DNA from: Voacanga thouarsii
Lineage: Eukaryota; Streptophyta; Magnoliopsida; Gentianales; Apocynaceae
DNA: 64,000 nt
Direction of reading: 5' to 3'
Assembly (NCBI GenBank): GCA_026120185.1
Contig: JANUWF010001161.1
Location: 2,924,001-2,988,000, forward strand
Numbering within the stretch: the stretch's first letter is position 1; every line of letters starts with the position of its first letter. A program made the translations under genes and the position numbers. The notes under the pieces were generated by a model. That model was not told where the DNA came from and made no database searches. It was given only the letters and a program-made list of their open reading frames with translations. Below are positions 34,482 through 46,225 of the stretch, piece after piece.

Positions 34482-35666
34482 TGATATAATCTTTGATACC
34501 ACTTTGATATGATCTAAGAAAGCACCAAAATTGTAGCTTGAACTCAAAACAAGAACCGTACTAAACTCACAAAGAAGAACCTTAAAATGCTAGAAAATTA
34601 ACACTCTTGTGTTAAAGTGAATCTTGCCTACTTCAAAAATACCTCAACACCCTAATCTATCAAAAAGATTGGAATAGCAAGGATAGGAATTTGAAGGCAC
34701 CAAACTCAATTCAATCAAACACACTAGGCAACCTAGCATATATAATAGATGTGGGCTTTAGATTGTCCCTTAAGATTTAGAGACAACATCAAAAGTGAGA
34801 CTAAATCTTTTGATTTAATGTTTATGTTTAATGGACATCACCAAAGAGGATCACCCTCAAGAATTCTCCCTGTAGAGAGAAAATCTGAATTTTCTTCCCA
34901 AAATACTAAAATTGTGTTAGAAGAGTTATAATAGCATATACATAGACGTCTTGCCCTGACTATTTTGTAAATATTACAAAATGACCCCTAAATAGTTGAA
35001 AAACGTTACGGGTTTGGATTCCAGAACAGGGCTGGTGCCAGGTAGGACTCTTGGGGATGGCACCAGGTCCAATCCAGATGAACAATTCTTGTGCTTAAAA
35101 GACAGTACAATAAAAACGGGACTTAACTAGTCCACACCTGGCACCGGGTCAGGCTTCTCGAGTTGGCTTTAGGTCTATTCGGTTCGAATAGTTCCAGCGT
35201 AAAAAATTGAAGAAATCTCGTAGCTCACAGCTGGTGCCAGGTCGGTCGGTCTGGGCAGGCGATGGATCACTCCAAGCACTCCAATTCCTGCTAATTTAAC
35301 CTCCATTCCTTCCATTTCTTTTCCATTCATTCCCTAAATCTTTCAAATAGTTTTGAAATCAAGATTGTTTCCATTTGAAGTTCCCTTGGGTCACATTACT
35401 TCATTGGTCCATTTGCCCTTTAATCCTTCTTCATTTGTTTGCTTGACCTTTCATAAGGATTGTTGCCTTTTTTGTACTCCTTTTGGCCTTTTTTCATTAT
35501 CCATTCCTTCATTATTCACTTGGACCTTGGTTTGTTAGCTTAGTCAGCCTTAAACTCCTATTAAATCCTCTTGAAAATGGATCTCACCCAAATTGCTATG
35601 GGCTGTGGTTTGGATTTCTCTTTATCTTCTTTCGAGTGGCCTTCTTACCCAGAGCGATTCCTATCA
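34482..35666 (-). repeat. LTR-a of the array
   Basis: 1185 bp. The minus-strand start TGATAGGAATCGC lies at 35666 and the end GATTATATCA at 34482. GC words lie at 35030-35280, including CTGGTGCCAGGTCGGTCGG near 35230. No gene. Confidence 0.88.
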
Positions 35667-36121
35667 TTTTCGTCTTCTTAGATAGGATTTGGCCTCAAAT
35701 TTAAAACTGCACAAGAATTTGAACTAGAGAGTTTTTGTGAAAGTAAAATGTCATGGCTTTGTACCTCACTATTCTATATATATCCTTTTTTCACTACCCA
35801 TATTTTTCCTCTAAATTTACCTCCACTCTCTTTTCTTTTTTTGTCTTCTTGTTGGCCTCTCTTTTTTTTTTCTCTCCAACTTGGGATTGTCACTATCCAT
35901 TCAAAACACCTAAGAATCTTCAAATTTTTACAATTTTAAACCTCAAATAACTTCCTAATCATCAACCAGACATGTAAGCTCAATTTCACAACAAACCTAT
36001 GGCATAATTTGAAGTTCTTAACATTAGAAAATGGTGAAAAAATTTTAAAAATCACTAGATCTTGAAGAAGATTGTACCTTAGCACAAAGAAAGTTGGTTG
36101 ATTACAATTAACACAATTCAA
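35667..36121 (-). mobile_element. Internally deleted unit between LTR-b and LTR-a
   Basis: Only about 0.46 kb of internal sequence remains. Leader similar to 34240-34467 runs directly into the region just before the 3' LTR (similar to 37317-37550). The junction is near 35897. All gag- and protease-like coding sequence is lost, yet the unit keeps its primer site and LTRs. Confidence 0.8.
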
Positions 36122-36133
36122 GCTCTGATACCA
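36122..36133 (-). other. Primer-binding site, copy b
   Basis: TGGTATCAGAGC on the minus strand: a perfect match to the plant Met-tRNA primer site. Confidence 0.88.
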
Positions 36134-36135
36134 CT

Positions 36136-37316
36136 TGATATAATCTCTTATACCACTTTGATATGATCTTAGAAAGCACCAAAATTGTAGATTGAACTCA
36201 AAATAAGAACCCTACCAAACTCACAAACAAGAACCTCAAAATGCTAGAAAATTAACACTCTTGTGTTAAAGTGAATCTAGCCTACTTCAAAAACACCTTA
36301 CCACCCTAATCTATCAAAGATTAGAATAGCAAGGATAGGAATTTGAAGGCACTTAACTAAATCATATCAAACACACTAGGCTACCTAGCACATTGAATAG
36401 ATTTGGAGTATAGATTGTCTGTTAATATTTAGAGACAAGATCAAAGGTGGAACTAAATTTTTTGATTTAGTGTTGATGTTTAATGGACATCTCCAAAGAG
36501 GATCACCCTTAAGAATTCTCCCCCTAGAGAGAAATCTGAATTTTCTTCCCAAAATACTAAAATTGTGTTACAAGAGTTATAACAACATATATGTAGATGA
36601 TTTGCCCTGACTACTTTATAAATATTACAAAATGACCCCTAAATAGTTGAAAAGCATTAGAGGTTTGGGTTCCAGAATAGGCTGGTGCCTGGTAGGTCTC
36701 TTGGGGGTGGCGCCAGGTCTAATCTAGATGAACAATTCTCGTGCACAAAAGTCGATACAATAAAAATGAAACTTAAGCAGTCCACACCTGGCACTAGGTC
36801 GGGCTTCTAGAGCCAGCACCAAGTCCATTCGGTTCAAACAGTACCGGCATAAAAAATTTAAGAAATCAAGTAGCTCACAGCCAGCACCAGGTCGGTCGAT
36901 CTAAGTTGGCGCCGAATTGGCTTCAGCACTCCAATTCCTGATAATTTGACCTCTATTCCTTCCATTCTTTTTCCATGTGTTCCCTTGATCTTTCAAATAG
37001 TTTTGAAATCAAGATTGTTTCCATTTGAAGCTCCCTTAGGTCGCATTCCTTCAATTGTCTGTTTGCCATTTAATCCTTCTTCATTTGTTTGCTTTACCTT
37101 TCATAAGGATTTTTGCCTTCTTTGCACTCCTTTTGGACTTCTTTTTATTATCCATTCCTTCATTATTCTCCTGGCCATTAGTTTGTTAGCTTGGTTAGCC
37201 TTAAACTCCGATTAAACCTCTTGAAAATGGATCTCACCCAATGTGCCTTGGGTTTTGGTTTGGATTTCTCTTTGTCTTCTTTTGAGTGGCCTTCTTGCTT
37301 GGAGTGATTCCTATCA
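36136..37316 (-). repeat. LTR-b of the array
   Basis: 1181 bp. Minus-strand start TGATAGGAATCACTCC at 37316, end TATATCA at 36136. GC words lie at 36680-36920. A plus-strand ORF (36946-37215) is a shadow and recurs at 40709-41068 and 45821-46123 because it lies in the LTR. Confidence 0.88.
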
Positions 37317-37322
37317 TTTTTC

Positions 37323-39240
37323 CCTTCTTAAAAGGATTGGTCCTCAAATTAAAAATTACACTAGAATTTGAACAAGGGAGTTTTTGTGAGAGTAAAATGT
37401 CATGGCTTTGTACCTCACTATTCTCTATACATCCTTTTTTCACTACCCATATTTTTCCTCTCAATTTAACTCCACCCTCTTTTCTTTTTTTGTCTTCTTG
37501 TTCGCCTCTCTTTTCTTTTTCTCTCCAACTTGGGATAGTCACTATCCTTTCAACCACTTCTTTCTCCTTTTCCTCAATTTTTATCCTATTTTCTTCACTC
37601 ACCTCAATCTCTTGTTCCGCATTTTTTTGTTCTTCCCTCTTCTCTCCTTTTTTTCCCCTCATTTTCTTTCTCACTCCTCTTCATATTCCTTTCCGTTCCC
37701 TCACTTCTTTCCATTTCCTTTTTCTTTTCCCTTAAGATATTTTGATCTCTCAAAACCTTACTAAGGGATAAGGGAGTAGAGCGATTTTATTTCCATCTTT
37801 TCTTAAAGAATAAGTGTTTCGTTTCCTTTCATGGACCACATCTTTATCAAACACCCAAGGTCTTTCCAACAAAAAATACCCTACATGCAAGGGAAATACA
37901 TCACAAACCACTTCATTTGTATACTTCCCTATATCAATAGCAACATTAGCTTCTTCATTCACTATCAATCCTCCACAATTATTCAACTGTTGAATATAAC
38001 TTGTAAGGTTTCGGGTGTTTCAAGGTTTCTATCCCGAACTCCTCCAACAATGTAGTACTAGTCTCATTTTTACAACTCACTCCATTAATAAGGATACTAC
38101 ATGGTTTTTTCTTGTTAGACACTAGGAAAAAAATATATTCTCTCTTTGTTAATTTTCTCCTTCTTCCATTCCCTCACAAGCATTTTGAACTTCTATTGCT
38201 ACTCCAATCAATGCACATGGTTTATCTGTTATATCCCCACAATCTCCATCAACTCTGTCTCCTCCACTAGATATGATGTCATTTTAAGAAGTTGAACTAG
38301 ATGCTTCATTCATACTAGTTTTACTCATTTTCTTTTGCTTTCGCACCACCTCTAGCTAACTCCACTTTTTCTCTTCTTGTGGACATGAGCATTCTTCCAC
38401 TTCATAAGTACTTGAAACACTTTGGGAACCTTCATCTATAGCACCCATTTGCTTTCCCACTACCCCATTCATTGAATGCATTTGCTTTTCAACAAATTCT
38501 ACTCCATTTTGCTCAACTCCTTCTTGATCATTCTCCTCTATCACTCCCAATAGGTTTGACTCATCCTTTAGAAAAAATAGAATGTTATAATATTCCTTAG
38601 TCACCTCATTTGTTAAATTCAATGGATCTAGGTCTTTTTCTTCATCATCACTAAGCTCCTCATCAAGCTCATCAATATTTTTCACAACTTCTTCATACAC
38701 TACTTTATCATTTTGATTGAGCATTTCTTGGCCTTTGGCTTCCCTTTATAGCTTCTCTTGCCCAAATTATTCAGCTCACTTTGCTCAACCCTTTCAACTT
38801 TTTCTTCACTTCTTGCCCTTATTGGCTTCTCAACATCTGCAACATTTTTCTTTGCCACTTTGGTCTCAAGTCTCACTTTTTACTTCTCAATTTGTCATTC
38901 TCCTTCGCAATTGTGGACCCTATAAAATCTTTCTTATGCCAATTTATTTGGACAATCAACCTTTTTATGCCTTCTACTACAAAAAATCTAATAAGCTAAT
39001 CTTCTACTACTTTTTTGTTGCACCATGCTTGTAGAGGCTTGAGATTCTCCCCATTTTTCTTGCGGTCTTCTTTCTCCTTTAGTTGTTGCAGCAAACTTGG
39101 GCACTTGTAGTAATAATAGCCATCACTCCTACTGTTATAACAATTATAGCTTTTCTTTTCATGCACCTCTCCTTCATGGGTCTTATGCAAGATTCCTCGT
39201 CCTTGTCACGCCTTTCACTTTCATTCCAACTAGCCCTTGT
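37323..39240 (-). pseudogene. Gag/protease-like ORF of the array (unit c-b), with Lys/Glu-rich tail
   Basis: Fragments in order on the minus strand: a start region without its ATG near 39240, a degraded knuckle (YNCYNSRSDGYYYYKCP, near 39110), the acidic segment 38356-38724 with DELDEELSDDEEKDLDPL, then the segment ANVAIDIGKYTNEVVCDVFP...LLERPW (37750-37986). That last block is the Ty3/gypsy stretch between protease and RT. Where RT should start there is a Lys/Glu-rich tail (37234-37674, for example KGEKREEQKNAEQEIEVSEE), ending near the purine tract. About 450 bp of the acidic N-terminal part seen in unit d-c is missing. No RT or integrase motif is found. Confidence 0.72.
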
Positions 39241-39249
39241 GAATTTTTC

Positions 39250-39971
39250 TTTCATGAGAAGTACTCACAAAATTGAAGTAGAAAAAAAAAAAAAATACCT
39301 CACATCATTCCCTCACATGTTTACTCTCAATTTTTTTTTTTTTTTTTTTTGTGGTCACTTTTCACTTGTATTTGTACTCTTCTTGGCTTTTATCATAATG
39401 TGCTCTCCCTCAAGCCTTTCTTTCAAACTTTTAACTCTACACTCAGGTTCTTTCCAATTCTTTACCACTTCAGAGAATTTAGTTTTACTAATCATGTTCG
39501 CTAAATTCCAATGGATAAGAAAGAAAGGTATTTTAAAGCCAATTTATTGAACACCTGAGGTATAACCTCATAACTCATGGGGTTTCAAAATTTATCCACT
39601 TGTAGCAACCTAAAAACTCAAGAAAACTCAAGAATCCCAACATCAAAGATCAAATTTAAAGCAAGAATATAGTAAAAACTTGAATTTTATAGCTCACAAA
39701 ATTAGCATGATCATGAGTTATGGGATTTTCTTGTGTTCAAAAGTTTTCTACAAAAACAACAAAGAATCCTCAAAATTTCTGCAATTTTAAACCTCAAATA
39801 ACTTCTTAATCATCAACCAAACATGTAAGGTCAATTTGACAACAAACCCATGGCATAATTTGAAGTTCTTAATATTAAAAAATGGTGACGAAAATTTAAA
39901 ATCACTAGATCTTGAAGAAGAATGTACCTTATCCCGAAGAAAGTCGGTTGCTTAGAATTAACACAATACAA
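39250..39971 (-). mobile_element. Leader of array unit c-b
   Basis: Non-coding leader, co-linear with 33751-34467 and 43507-44243. It includes a poly-T/A run near 39331-39350. Confidence 0.65.
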
Positions 39972-39983
39972 GCTCCAATACCA
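39972..39983 (-). other. Primer-binding site, copy c
   Basis: TGGTATTGGAGC on the minus strand: two transitions from the Met-tRNA site. Confidence 0.75.
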
Positions 39984-40438
39984 CTTGATATGGTCTCTAA
40001 TACCACTTTGATATGATCTAAGAAAGCACCAAAATTGTAGCTTGAACTCAAAACAAGAACCCTACCAAACTGACACACAAGAACATCAAAATGCTAGAAA
40101 ATTAACGCTCTCGTGTTAAAGTGAATTTGGCCTACTTCAAAAGCACCTTAATAGCCTAATCTATCTAAGATTAGAATACCAAGGATAAGAATTTGAAGCC
40201 ACCTAACTCAATCCTATCAAATACACTAGGTAACCTAGCATATAGAATAGATATGGAGTTTAGATTGTCCTTTAAGATTTAGAGACAAGATCAAATATGG
40301 GGCTGAATCTTTTGATTTAGTCTTGATGTATAATGGACATCACCTAAGAGGATCACCCACAAGAACTCTCCCTCTAGAAAGAAAATCTTAATTTTCTTCC
40401 TAAAATACTAAAATTATGTTACAAGAGTTATAACAGCA

Positions 40439-40446
40439 TATATATA
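40439..40446 (-). promoter_or_regulatory. Candidate TATA box of LTR-c
   Basis: TATATATA on the minus strand, about 100-330 bp downstream of the GGCGCC-type words. The same segment is kept in LTRs a, b and d. Confidence 0.5.
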
Positions 40447-40548
40447 GACGTCTTGCCCTAACTACTTTGTAAATATTATAAAATGACCCCAAAATAGCTG
40501 AAAAATGCAAGGGTTTCGGGTTCTAGAATAGGGCTAGTGCCGGGTAGG

Positions 40549-40772
40549 TCTCCTTGGGCTGGCGCCGGGTCCAATCTAGATGAACAATTCTCCTGCGCAA
40601 AAGTCAGTTTAATCAAAACGGGAATTAACCAGTCCACACCCGGCACCGGGTCAGGCTTCTAAAGCTGGCACCAGGTCTATTCGGTTCAAACAGTACCGGT
40701 GTGAAAAATTGAAGAAATCTGGCAACTCACAGCCAGTGCCTAGTCGGTCGATCTGGGCCGGTGCCGGGTCAG
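40549..40772 (-). promoter_or_regulatory. GGCGCC-word cluster in U3 of LTR-c
   Basis: Plus-strand spelling: GGCTGGCGCCGGGTCC near 40558, CACCCGGCACCGGGTCAGG near 40637, GCTGGCACCAGGTC near 40664, and GGGCCGGTGCCGGGTCAG near 40755. Each is near-palindromic. Position relative to TATA matches the Athila-type LTRs. Confidence 0.45.
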
Positions 40773-41176
40773 CACTAGGCACTCCAATTCCTGTTTATTT
40801 GATCTCCATTCCTTCCATTCCTTTTCCATGCATTTCCCTGATCCTTAAAATAGTTTTGAAACTAAGATTGTTCTCATTTGAAGCTCCCTTGGGTCGCATT
40901 CCTTCATTTTCCCATTTGCCCTTTAATCCTCTTCCATTTGTCTCCTTAACTTTTCATAAGGAGTGTTGCCTTCTTTGTACTCCTTTTGGCCTTCTTTTCA
41001 TTATCCACGCCTTTATTATTCTTTGGGCCCTTGGTTTATTTGCTTGGTTAGCTTTAAACTACTGCTGAAACGTCTTGAGAATGGATCTCACCCAAAATGC
41101 CTTGAGTTGTGGTTTGGACTTCTCTTTGTCTTCTTTTGAGTGGTCTTCGTGCCTGGGGAGATTCCTATGATTTCCC

Positions 41177-43506
41177 CCTTCTTAGTATGGATTCGTCCTC
41201 GAATCAAATACTTCACATGAATTTAAACAAGAGAGGTTTTATGAAAGTAAAATATCATGGCTTTAAACCTCACTATTCTTTATACTTCCTTTTTTCACTA
41301 CCCATATTTTTCCTCTAAATTTACCTCCACTCTATTTTCATTTTTTGTCTTCTTATTTGCCTCACTTTTCCTTTTCTATCCAACTTAGGGTGGTCACTAT
41401 CCTTTCAACCCCATCTTCCTTCCTTTTCTCAGTTTTTATCCCTCTTTCTTCTCTCACCTCAACCTCTTGTTCTGCCATCTTTTGTTCTACCCTCTTCTTT
41501 CCTTTTTTTTTTTTTCTCATTTTCTTTCTCACTCATCTTCTTTTTCCTCTCATTTCCCTCTCTTCTTTCCTTTTCTTTTTCACTCAAGATATTTTGATCT
41601 CTCAATACCTCACTAGGTGATAAGGGAAGTAAAGTGTTTTTATTTCCATATTTTCTCAAAGAATAAGTGTTCCTCTTCCCCTTATGGACCACATCTATAT
41701 CCAACATCAAAGGTCTTTCCAGCAAAATATGCCCTTCATACATGGGAAATACATCACAAACCACTTCCTCTTTATACTTCCCCATATCAATGGCAACCTG
41801 GGCTTTCTTGTTTACCTTCAATTCTCCACAATTGTTCAACCATTATAACTTGTAAGGTCTAGGGAGTTTCAAGGTTTCTATCCTAAACTCCTCTAACAAT
41901 ATGGTACTAATCACATTTTTACAACTCACTCCATCAATGAGGATAGTACATGGTTTTTGCTTGATGAGACACCTGGAAAAAACTATATTCTCTCTTTGTG
42001 AATTTCCTCCTTCTTCCACTCTCTCACAAGCATTTTCAACTTCCATTGCTACGCAAATCAATGCACATGGTTTCTCAAGTATATCCCCATCTCTTCCATC
42101 TACTCTATCTCCTCCCTAGATTTGATGTCATTTTGTGAACTTGAAAAAGATGCTTCATTCTTACTAGTTTCACTTACTTTCATTTTCTTTTGCACCACTT
42201 CTGTCGAACTCATCTTTTTCTCTTCTTGTGAATGTGAGCTTTCTCCCACTTCATAACTACTTGAAACACCTTTGGAACCTTCATTTATAGCATGCATTTG
42301 CTTCCCCTCTACCTCGTTCATTGAATGCATTTGTTTTTCAACAAATTCTACTCCATTTTTCTCAACTCCTTCTAGATCATTTTGCTCTGTCACTCCCAAT
42401 GGGTTTGACTCATGCACTAGAAAGAATAGCATGTTGTAATATTCCTTAGTCACCCCATGTGTTGAACTTAATGGATCTAGGTCGTCTTCTTCATCATCAC
42501 TAAGCTCCTCGTCAAGCTCATCAACATTTTTCTCAACTTCTTCATGCACTATTTTATCATTTTGATTGAACATTTCTTGGCCTTTAGCTTCCCTTTTTAG
42601 CTTCTCCTGCTCAAAATTATGCAACTCACATTGCTCAACCCTTTCAACTTTTTCTTCACCTCTTGCCCTTCTTGGCTTCTCATTTTTTGCAACACTTTTC
42701 TTGGAAACTTTGGTCTCAAGTCTCGCTTTTTTCTTCTCAATTTATCTCTCTCCTTAGCAATTGTGCACCCTATAAAATCTCTTTCAAATGTCAATTTATT
42801 TGGACAATCAACCTTTGTTTGCATTCTACAAAAAAAAATCTCACAAACCAATCCTCTACTACTCCTTTGTTGCACCATACTTATAGAGGATTGAGATTTT
42901 CCCCCTTTTCCTTGACTATTCCTTCTCCTTTAGTTGTTGTAGCATACTTGGGCACCTGTAGTAATAATGGCCATCACTCCAGCTATTGTAATAGTTATAG
43001 CTTTTCCTTTCATGCACCTCTTCTTCTGGTATCTTATGCACTATATTTCTACCTTTTTGTTTAACTCTTTTTGGACAATAATAAGAAGTGAGCTCAAAAC
43101 TCCCACAAATTTTGCATTCAGGCTCTCTCAAGTTTTTTTGTACCCCATGCTTTGTTATCTTTTGTGCTCCTCCCACACAAACTTTCTCATTCCAAAATTC
43201 CTCATCCTATGTCATTTCCTACTTGTGCTTGGCCCATCATCATAGTTATCCCTATAAGACTGATCTTCACACCCAAACAAATTCTCACTACCATTTTAAT
43301 TTCCCTAATAATCTTCTTCAACCTCATATTCAGGTTCTTTTCCACTTGTACTTGGCCTTTCATCATGTTCATCCAAATGTTCTAGGCTCTCATAATCATC
43401 CTCCTCATATTCTTGCTCATATTCATTTTCTTCCGTATAACTACTCTCAACATAGCAAGATTCCTTTATTATTGTCATACCTTTTATTTTCACTCCAACT
43501 AGTCAT
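41177..43506 (-). pseudogene. Gag/protease-like ORF of the array (unit d-c), most complete copy
   Basis: Minus strand from ATG 43506 (MTSWSENKRYDN). Parts in order: an acidic region (YEQEYEEDDYESLEHLDEHD), a knuckle CKICGSFELTSYYC (His replaced by Leu), a second knuckle remnant (NSWSDGHYYYRCP), a basic segment near 42600-42870, an acidic 174-aa segment (42100-42624), then NSQRENIVFSRCL and LIDGVSCKNV (41843-42061), the place of a gypsy protease active site (IDGGSC in relatives). VAIDMGKYKEEVVCDVFPMY and LLPLSPSEVLRD (41459-41839) belong to the protease-RT linker. A Lys/Glu-rich tail replaces RT. It ends with FEDESILRRGK before the purine tract. No capsid-type Gag domain and no RT, RNase H or integrase is visible. 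Frameshifts and stops break it. Plus-strand ORFs 41345-43558 are shadows. Confidence 0.78.
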
Positions 43507-44243
43507 TGTGAATTTTCTTTCACGAGAAGTACCCACAAAATTGCTGAAGAAAACATAAGAAAAATTCATCACTTCACTCCCTGACGTGTTTACACTCATT
43601 TTTTGTGGTCCCTCTTCACTTGTGTTTGCACTCTTATTGGCTTTTATCAAAATGTGATCTCCCTCTTGCCTTTTTTCAAACTTTTAACTCCACACTCAAG
43701 TTCTTCCCAACTCCTTCCCACTTCAAAAAATTTAGTTCTACTAATCAAGTCAACTAAATTCCAAGTGATAAGAAAGAAAGGAGTCTTAAAACCAATTTAT
43801 CAAACACTTGAGGTACAATCTTGTAACTGAAAGGGTTTCAAAATTTATCCACTTCTAGCAACCCAAAAACTCAAGAAGAACAAGAAATATTACACCACAG
43901 TAGTTATACTAACATCATGGAAAAATTTTAAAGAAAAAATATAGAAAAACCTGAGTTTTATAGCTCACAAAATTAGCATGAACATGTGTTATGGGATTTT
44001 CTTGTCTTTACAATTTTGCAACAAAAACACCTAAGAATCCTAAAAAATTCTGCAATTTTAAACCTCAAATAACTTTCTAATCATCAACCAAACATGTAAG
44101 CTCAAGTTCACAACTAACCTATTGCACAATTTGAACTTCTTGACATTCACAAATTGTGACGAAAATTTAAAAATCACTAGATCCTAAAGAGGATTATACC
44201 TTAATCCAAAGAAACTTGGTTGATTAGAATCAACACAATGCAA
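43507..44243 (-). mobile_element. Leader of array unit d-c
   Basis: About 740 bp between primer site and ATG. No coding frame; the capsid-like part of Gag is not found here either. Confidence 0.65.
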
Positions 44244-44255
44244 GCTCTGATACCA
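44244..44255 (-). other. Primer-binding site, copy d
   Basis: TGGTATCAGAGC on the minus strand: a perfect Met-tRNA primer site, two bases after the LTR end. Confidence 0.88.
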
Positions 44256-44257
44256 TT

Positions 44258-46225
44258 TGATATGATATATGATACCACATTGATATGATCTTAAAAAGCA
44301 CCAAAATTATAGCTTGAACTCAAAATAAGAACCCTACCAAACTCACAAACAAGAACATCAAAATGCTAGAAAATTAAAACTCTTGTGTTATAGTGAATCT
44401 AACCTACTTCAAAAATACCTTAACACCCTAACCTATCAAAGATTGGAATACCAAAGATAGGAATTTTAAGACACTTAACTCAATCCTATCAAACACACTA
44501 GGCAACCAGCACATAGAATAGAGATGGAGTTTAGATTATCCCTTAAGATTTAGAGAAAGATCAAAGGTGGGTCTAAATCCTTTGATTTAGTTTTGATGTT
44601 TATGAAGGATTGACATTCACAGAGCATGCATTTCAACCGTGGACAGTAAATGCAAAATGGAAGAACATGGCATATATCAGAGTATGGAAGCATCATGGTG
44701 GGCTTGATACATACCTCTTGGAGCTTTTAAAATCTTGAAGAATATTAAAGAAATCTCTGAAGCACAGAAACAACTTTCTTCCTTCAACATCCATGAACAC
44801 CAGTGAACCTTCGTGCACTGAAGCTTCTTCCTTCCTCTGGTGGAATGCTTGCTTTCCAGCTCACGGAATATGACCCAGCCTAATCTACCGTCGGTGAGCA
44901 CACAATTGGAAGAAAGAAAAATGATCATTGATTTTCTCTCATTTTCACAGGCTGTTCCTTTTTCCTCTCAGTTAGCTTTCATCCATTAAAAACAAAAGCC
45001 AGGCCAAAAGCCAGGAGAGAAACAGTCACGAGGGAGAGAGAGAAAACCAAAAGCCATGGAAAAATATTTTTATTTATTTTCCCTTTTCTTTTATTTTATT
45101 TTTCCACACAGAAAGCCAAGAGTTATGAAACCAAAAATAATTATTTTGATCAAAATAATATTCTCGGGATTTTATACCCGAATATTATAAGCAAAATAAA
45201 TTTTGGCTTCACTCCAAACTCTTCTAAACTATGTCCGGAAAAATCCTATGGTCCAGGCTGTTGGGCCAAAATAATATTTATTATTTTTCTTCGACCCGAA
45301 AAATCCAAAATAATAAAATCCTTTTATTAACATATTCGATATTTTCATCAGAAAAACTAGTCTAAGAGGGCACATTCCCAACAGTTTAATAGACATCACC
45401 TAAGAGGATCACTCTCAAGAACTCTCCCTCTAGAGAGAAAATCTGAATTTTCTTCTCAAAATACCAAAATTGTGTTACAAGAGTTATAACAATATATATA
45501 TAATGTCTTGCCCTAACTACTTTATAAATATTACAAAATGATCTCAAAATAGCTGAAAAACGTTAGGGGTTTGGGTTCCAAAATAGGGCTGGCACTGGGT
45601 AGGTCTCCTGGGGATAGTACCAGGTCCAATCTAGAGGAATAATTCTTGTGCCCAAAAATCGATACAATAAAAATGGGACTTCACCTGTCCACACCCGGCA
45701 CCAAGTTAGGCTTCTAGAGTAGGCACCATGTCTGTTCTATTGGAATATTACTGACGTAAAAAATTGAAGAAATCTGCCAGCTCAGAGTTAACGCTTGGTC
45801 AGTTGATCTAGGCCGGTGTCGTGTTACCTCCAATCACTCTAATTCCTGCACATTTGACGTCCATTCCTTCCATTCCTTTTCTATGTGTTCTCTTGATCTT
45901 TCAAATAGTTCTAAAACTAATATTGTTTCCATTTGAAGCTCCTTTTGGTCATATTCATTCATTTACCCATTTGCCCTTTAATCCTTGTTCATTTGTTTCC
46001 TTGACCTTCCACAAGGATTGTTGTCTTCTTTGTACTCTTTTTGGCCATCTTCTCATTATCCACTCCTTCATCATTCTCTTGACCCTTGGTTTGTTAGCTT
46101 GGTTGGCCTTAAACTCTTCTTGAAACCTCTTAAAAATGGATCTCACCCAAGGTTCCATGAGCTGTGGTTTTGATTTCTTTTTATCGTATTTTAAGTGGCC
46201 TTTGTGCCTGGGATGATTCCTATCA
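44258..46225 (-). repeat. LTR-d of the array, interrupted
   Basis: Minus-strand start TGATAGGAATCATCC at 46225, end ATATCA at 44258. Length 1968 bp, or 1182 bp after removing the 781 bp insertion and one 5 bp TSD copy. It is the outermost LTR of the array: at 46226 the sequence changes to the 3' tail of a plus-strand Athila-type element. Confidence 0.88.
44603..45383 (-). mobile_element. Copia-type solo LTR in LTR-d
   Basis: 781 bp that on the minus strand starts TGTTGGGAATGTGCCC and ends TCAATCCTTCA, flanked by the direct repeat GTTTA (44598-44602 and 45384-45388). The uninterrupted sister LTRs b and c read straight across this site (near 36480 and 40330), confirming an insertion. The start resembles plant copia LTRs. 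No ORF of substance: the 83-aa ORF 44677-44928 lies in LTR sequence. Confidence 0.9.

Larger units (their letters stand above)
39986..41170 (-). repeat. LTR-c of the array
   Basis: 1185 bp, minus-strand start TCATAGGAAT (family TGATAGGAAT) at 41170 right after AAGAAGGGGGAAA, end CATATCA at 39986. It has the clearest GGCGCC-type cluster (40549-40772) and a TATATATA box at 40439-40446. Confidence 0.88.
33293..46225 (-). mobile_element. Array of four LTRs and four internal regions of a pol-less family
   Basis: Read from 46225 downward on the minus strand: LTR-d (46225-44258), internal, LTR-c (41170-39986), internal, LTR-b (37316-36136), short internal, LTR-a (35666-34482), truncated internal to 33293. 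Each LTR starts TGATAGGA and ends ATATCA, each is followed by a TGGTATCA-type primer site, and LTRs a, b and c are each preceded by a purine tract such as AAGAAGGGGGAAA. LTR lengths without the insertion are 1181-1185 bp. Only gag-like, protease-like and Lys/Glu-rich sequence is encoded. No RT or integrase is seen. LTR-d abuts unrelated Athila-type sequence at 46226, so the array lies inside the Athila-type element. Confidence 0.88.

Noticed and set aside
36122..36133. Possible tRNA gene, because of the Met-tRNA-like word
   Set aside because: Only the 12-base primer complement is present, next to an LTR end. There is no cloverleaf.
37286..37764. Overlapping plus-strand ORFs of 149 and 120 aa, Ser/Phe-rich
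   Set aside because: Antisense of the Lys/Glu-rich tail. The same shadow occurs at 41345-41620.
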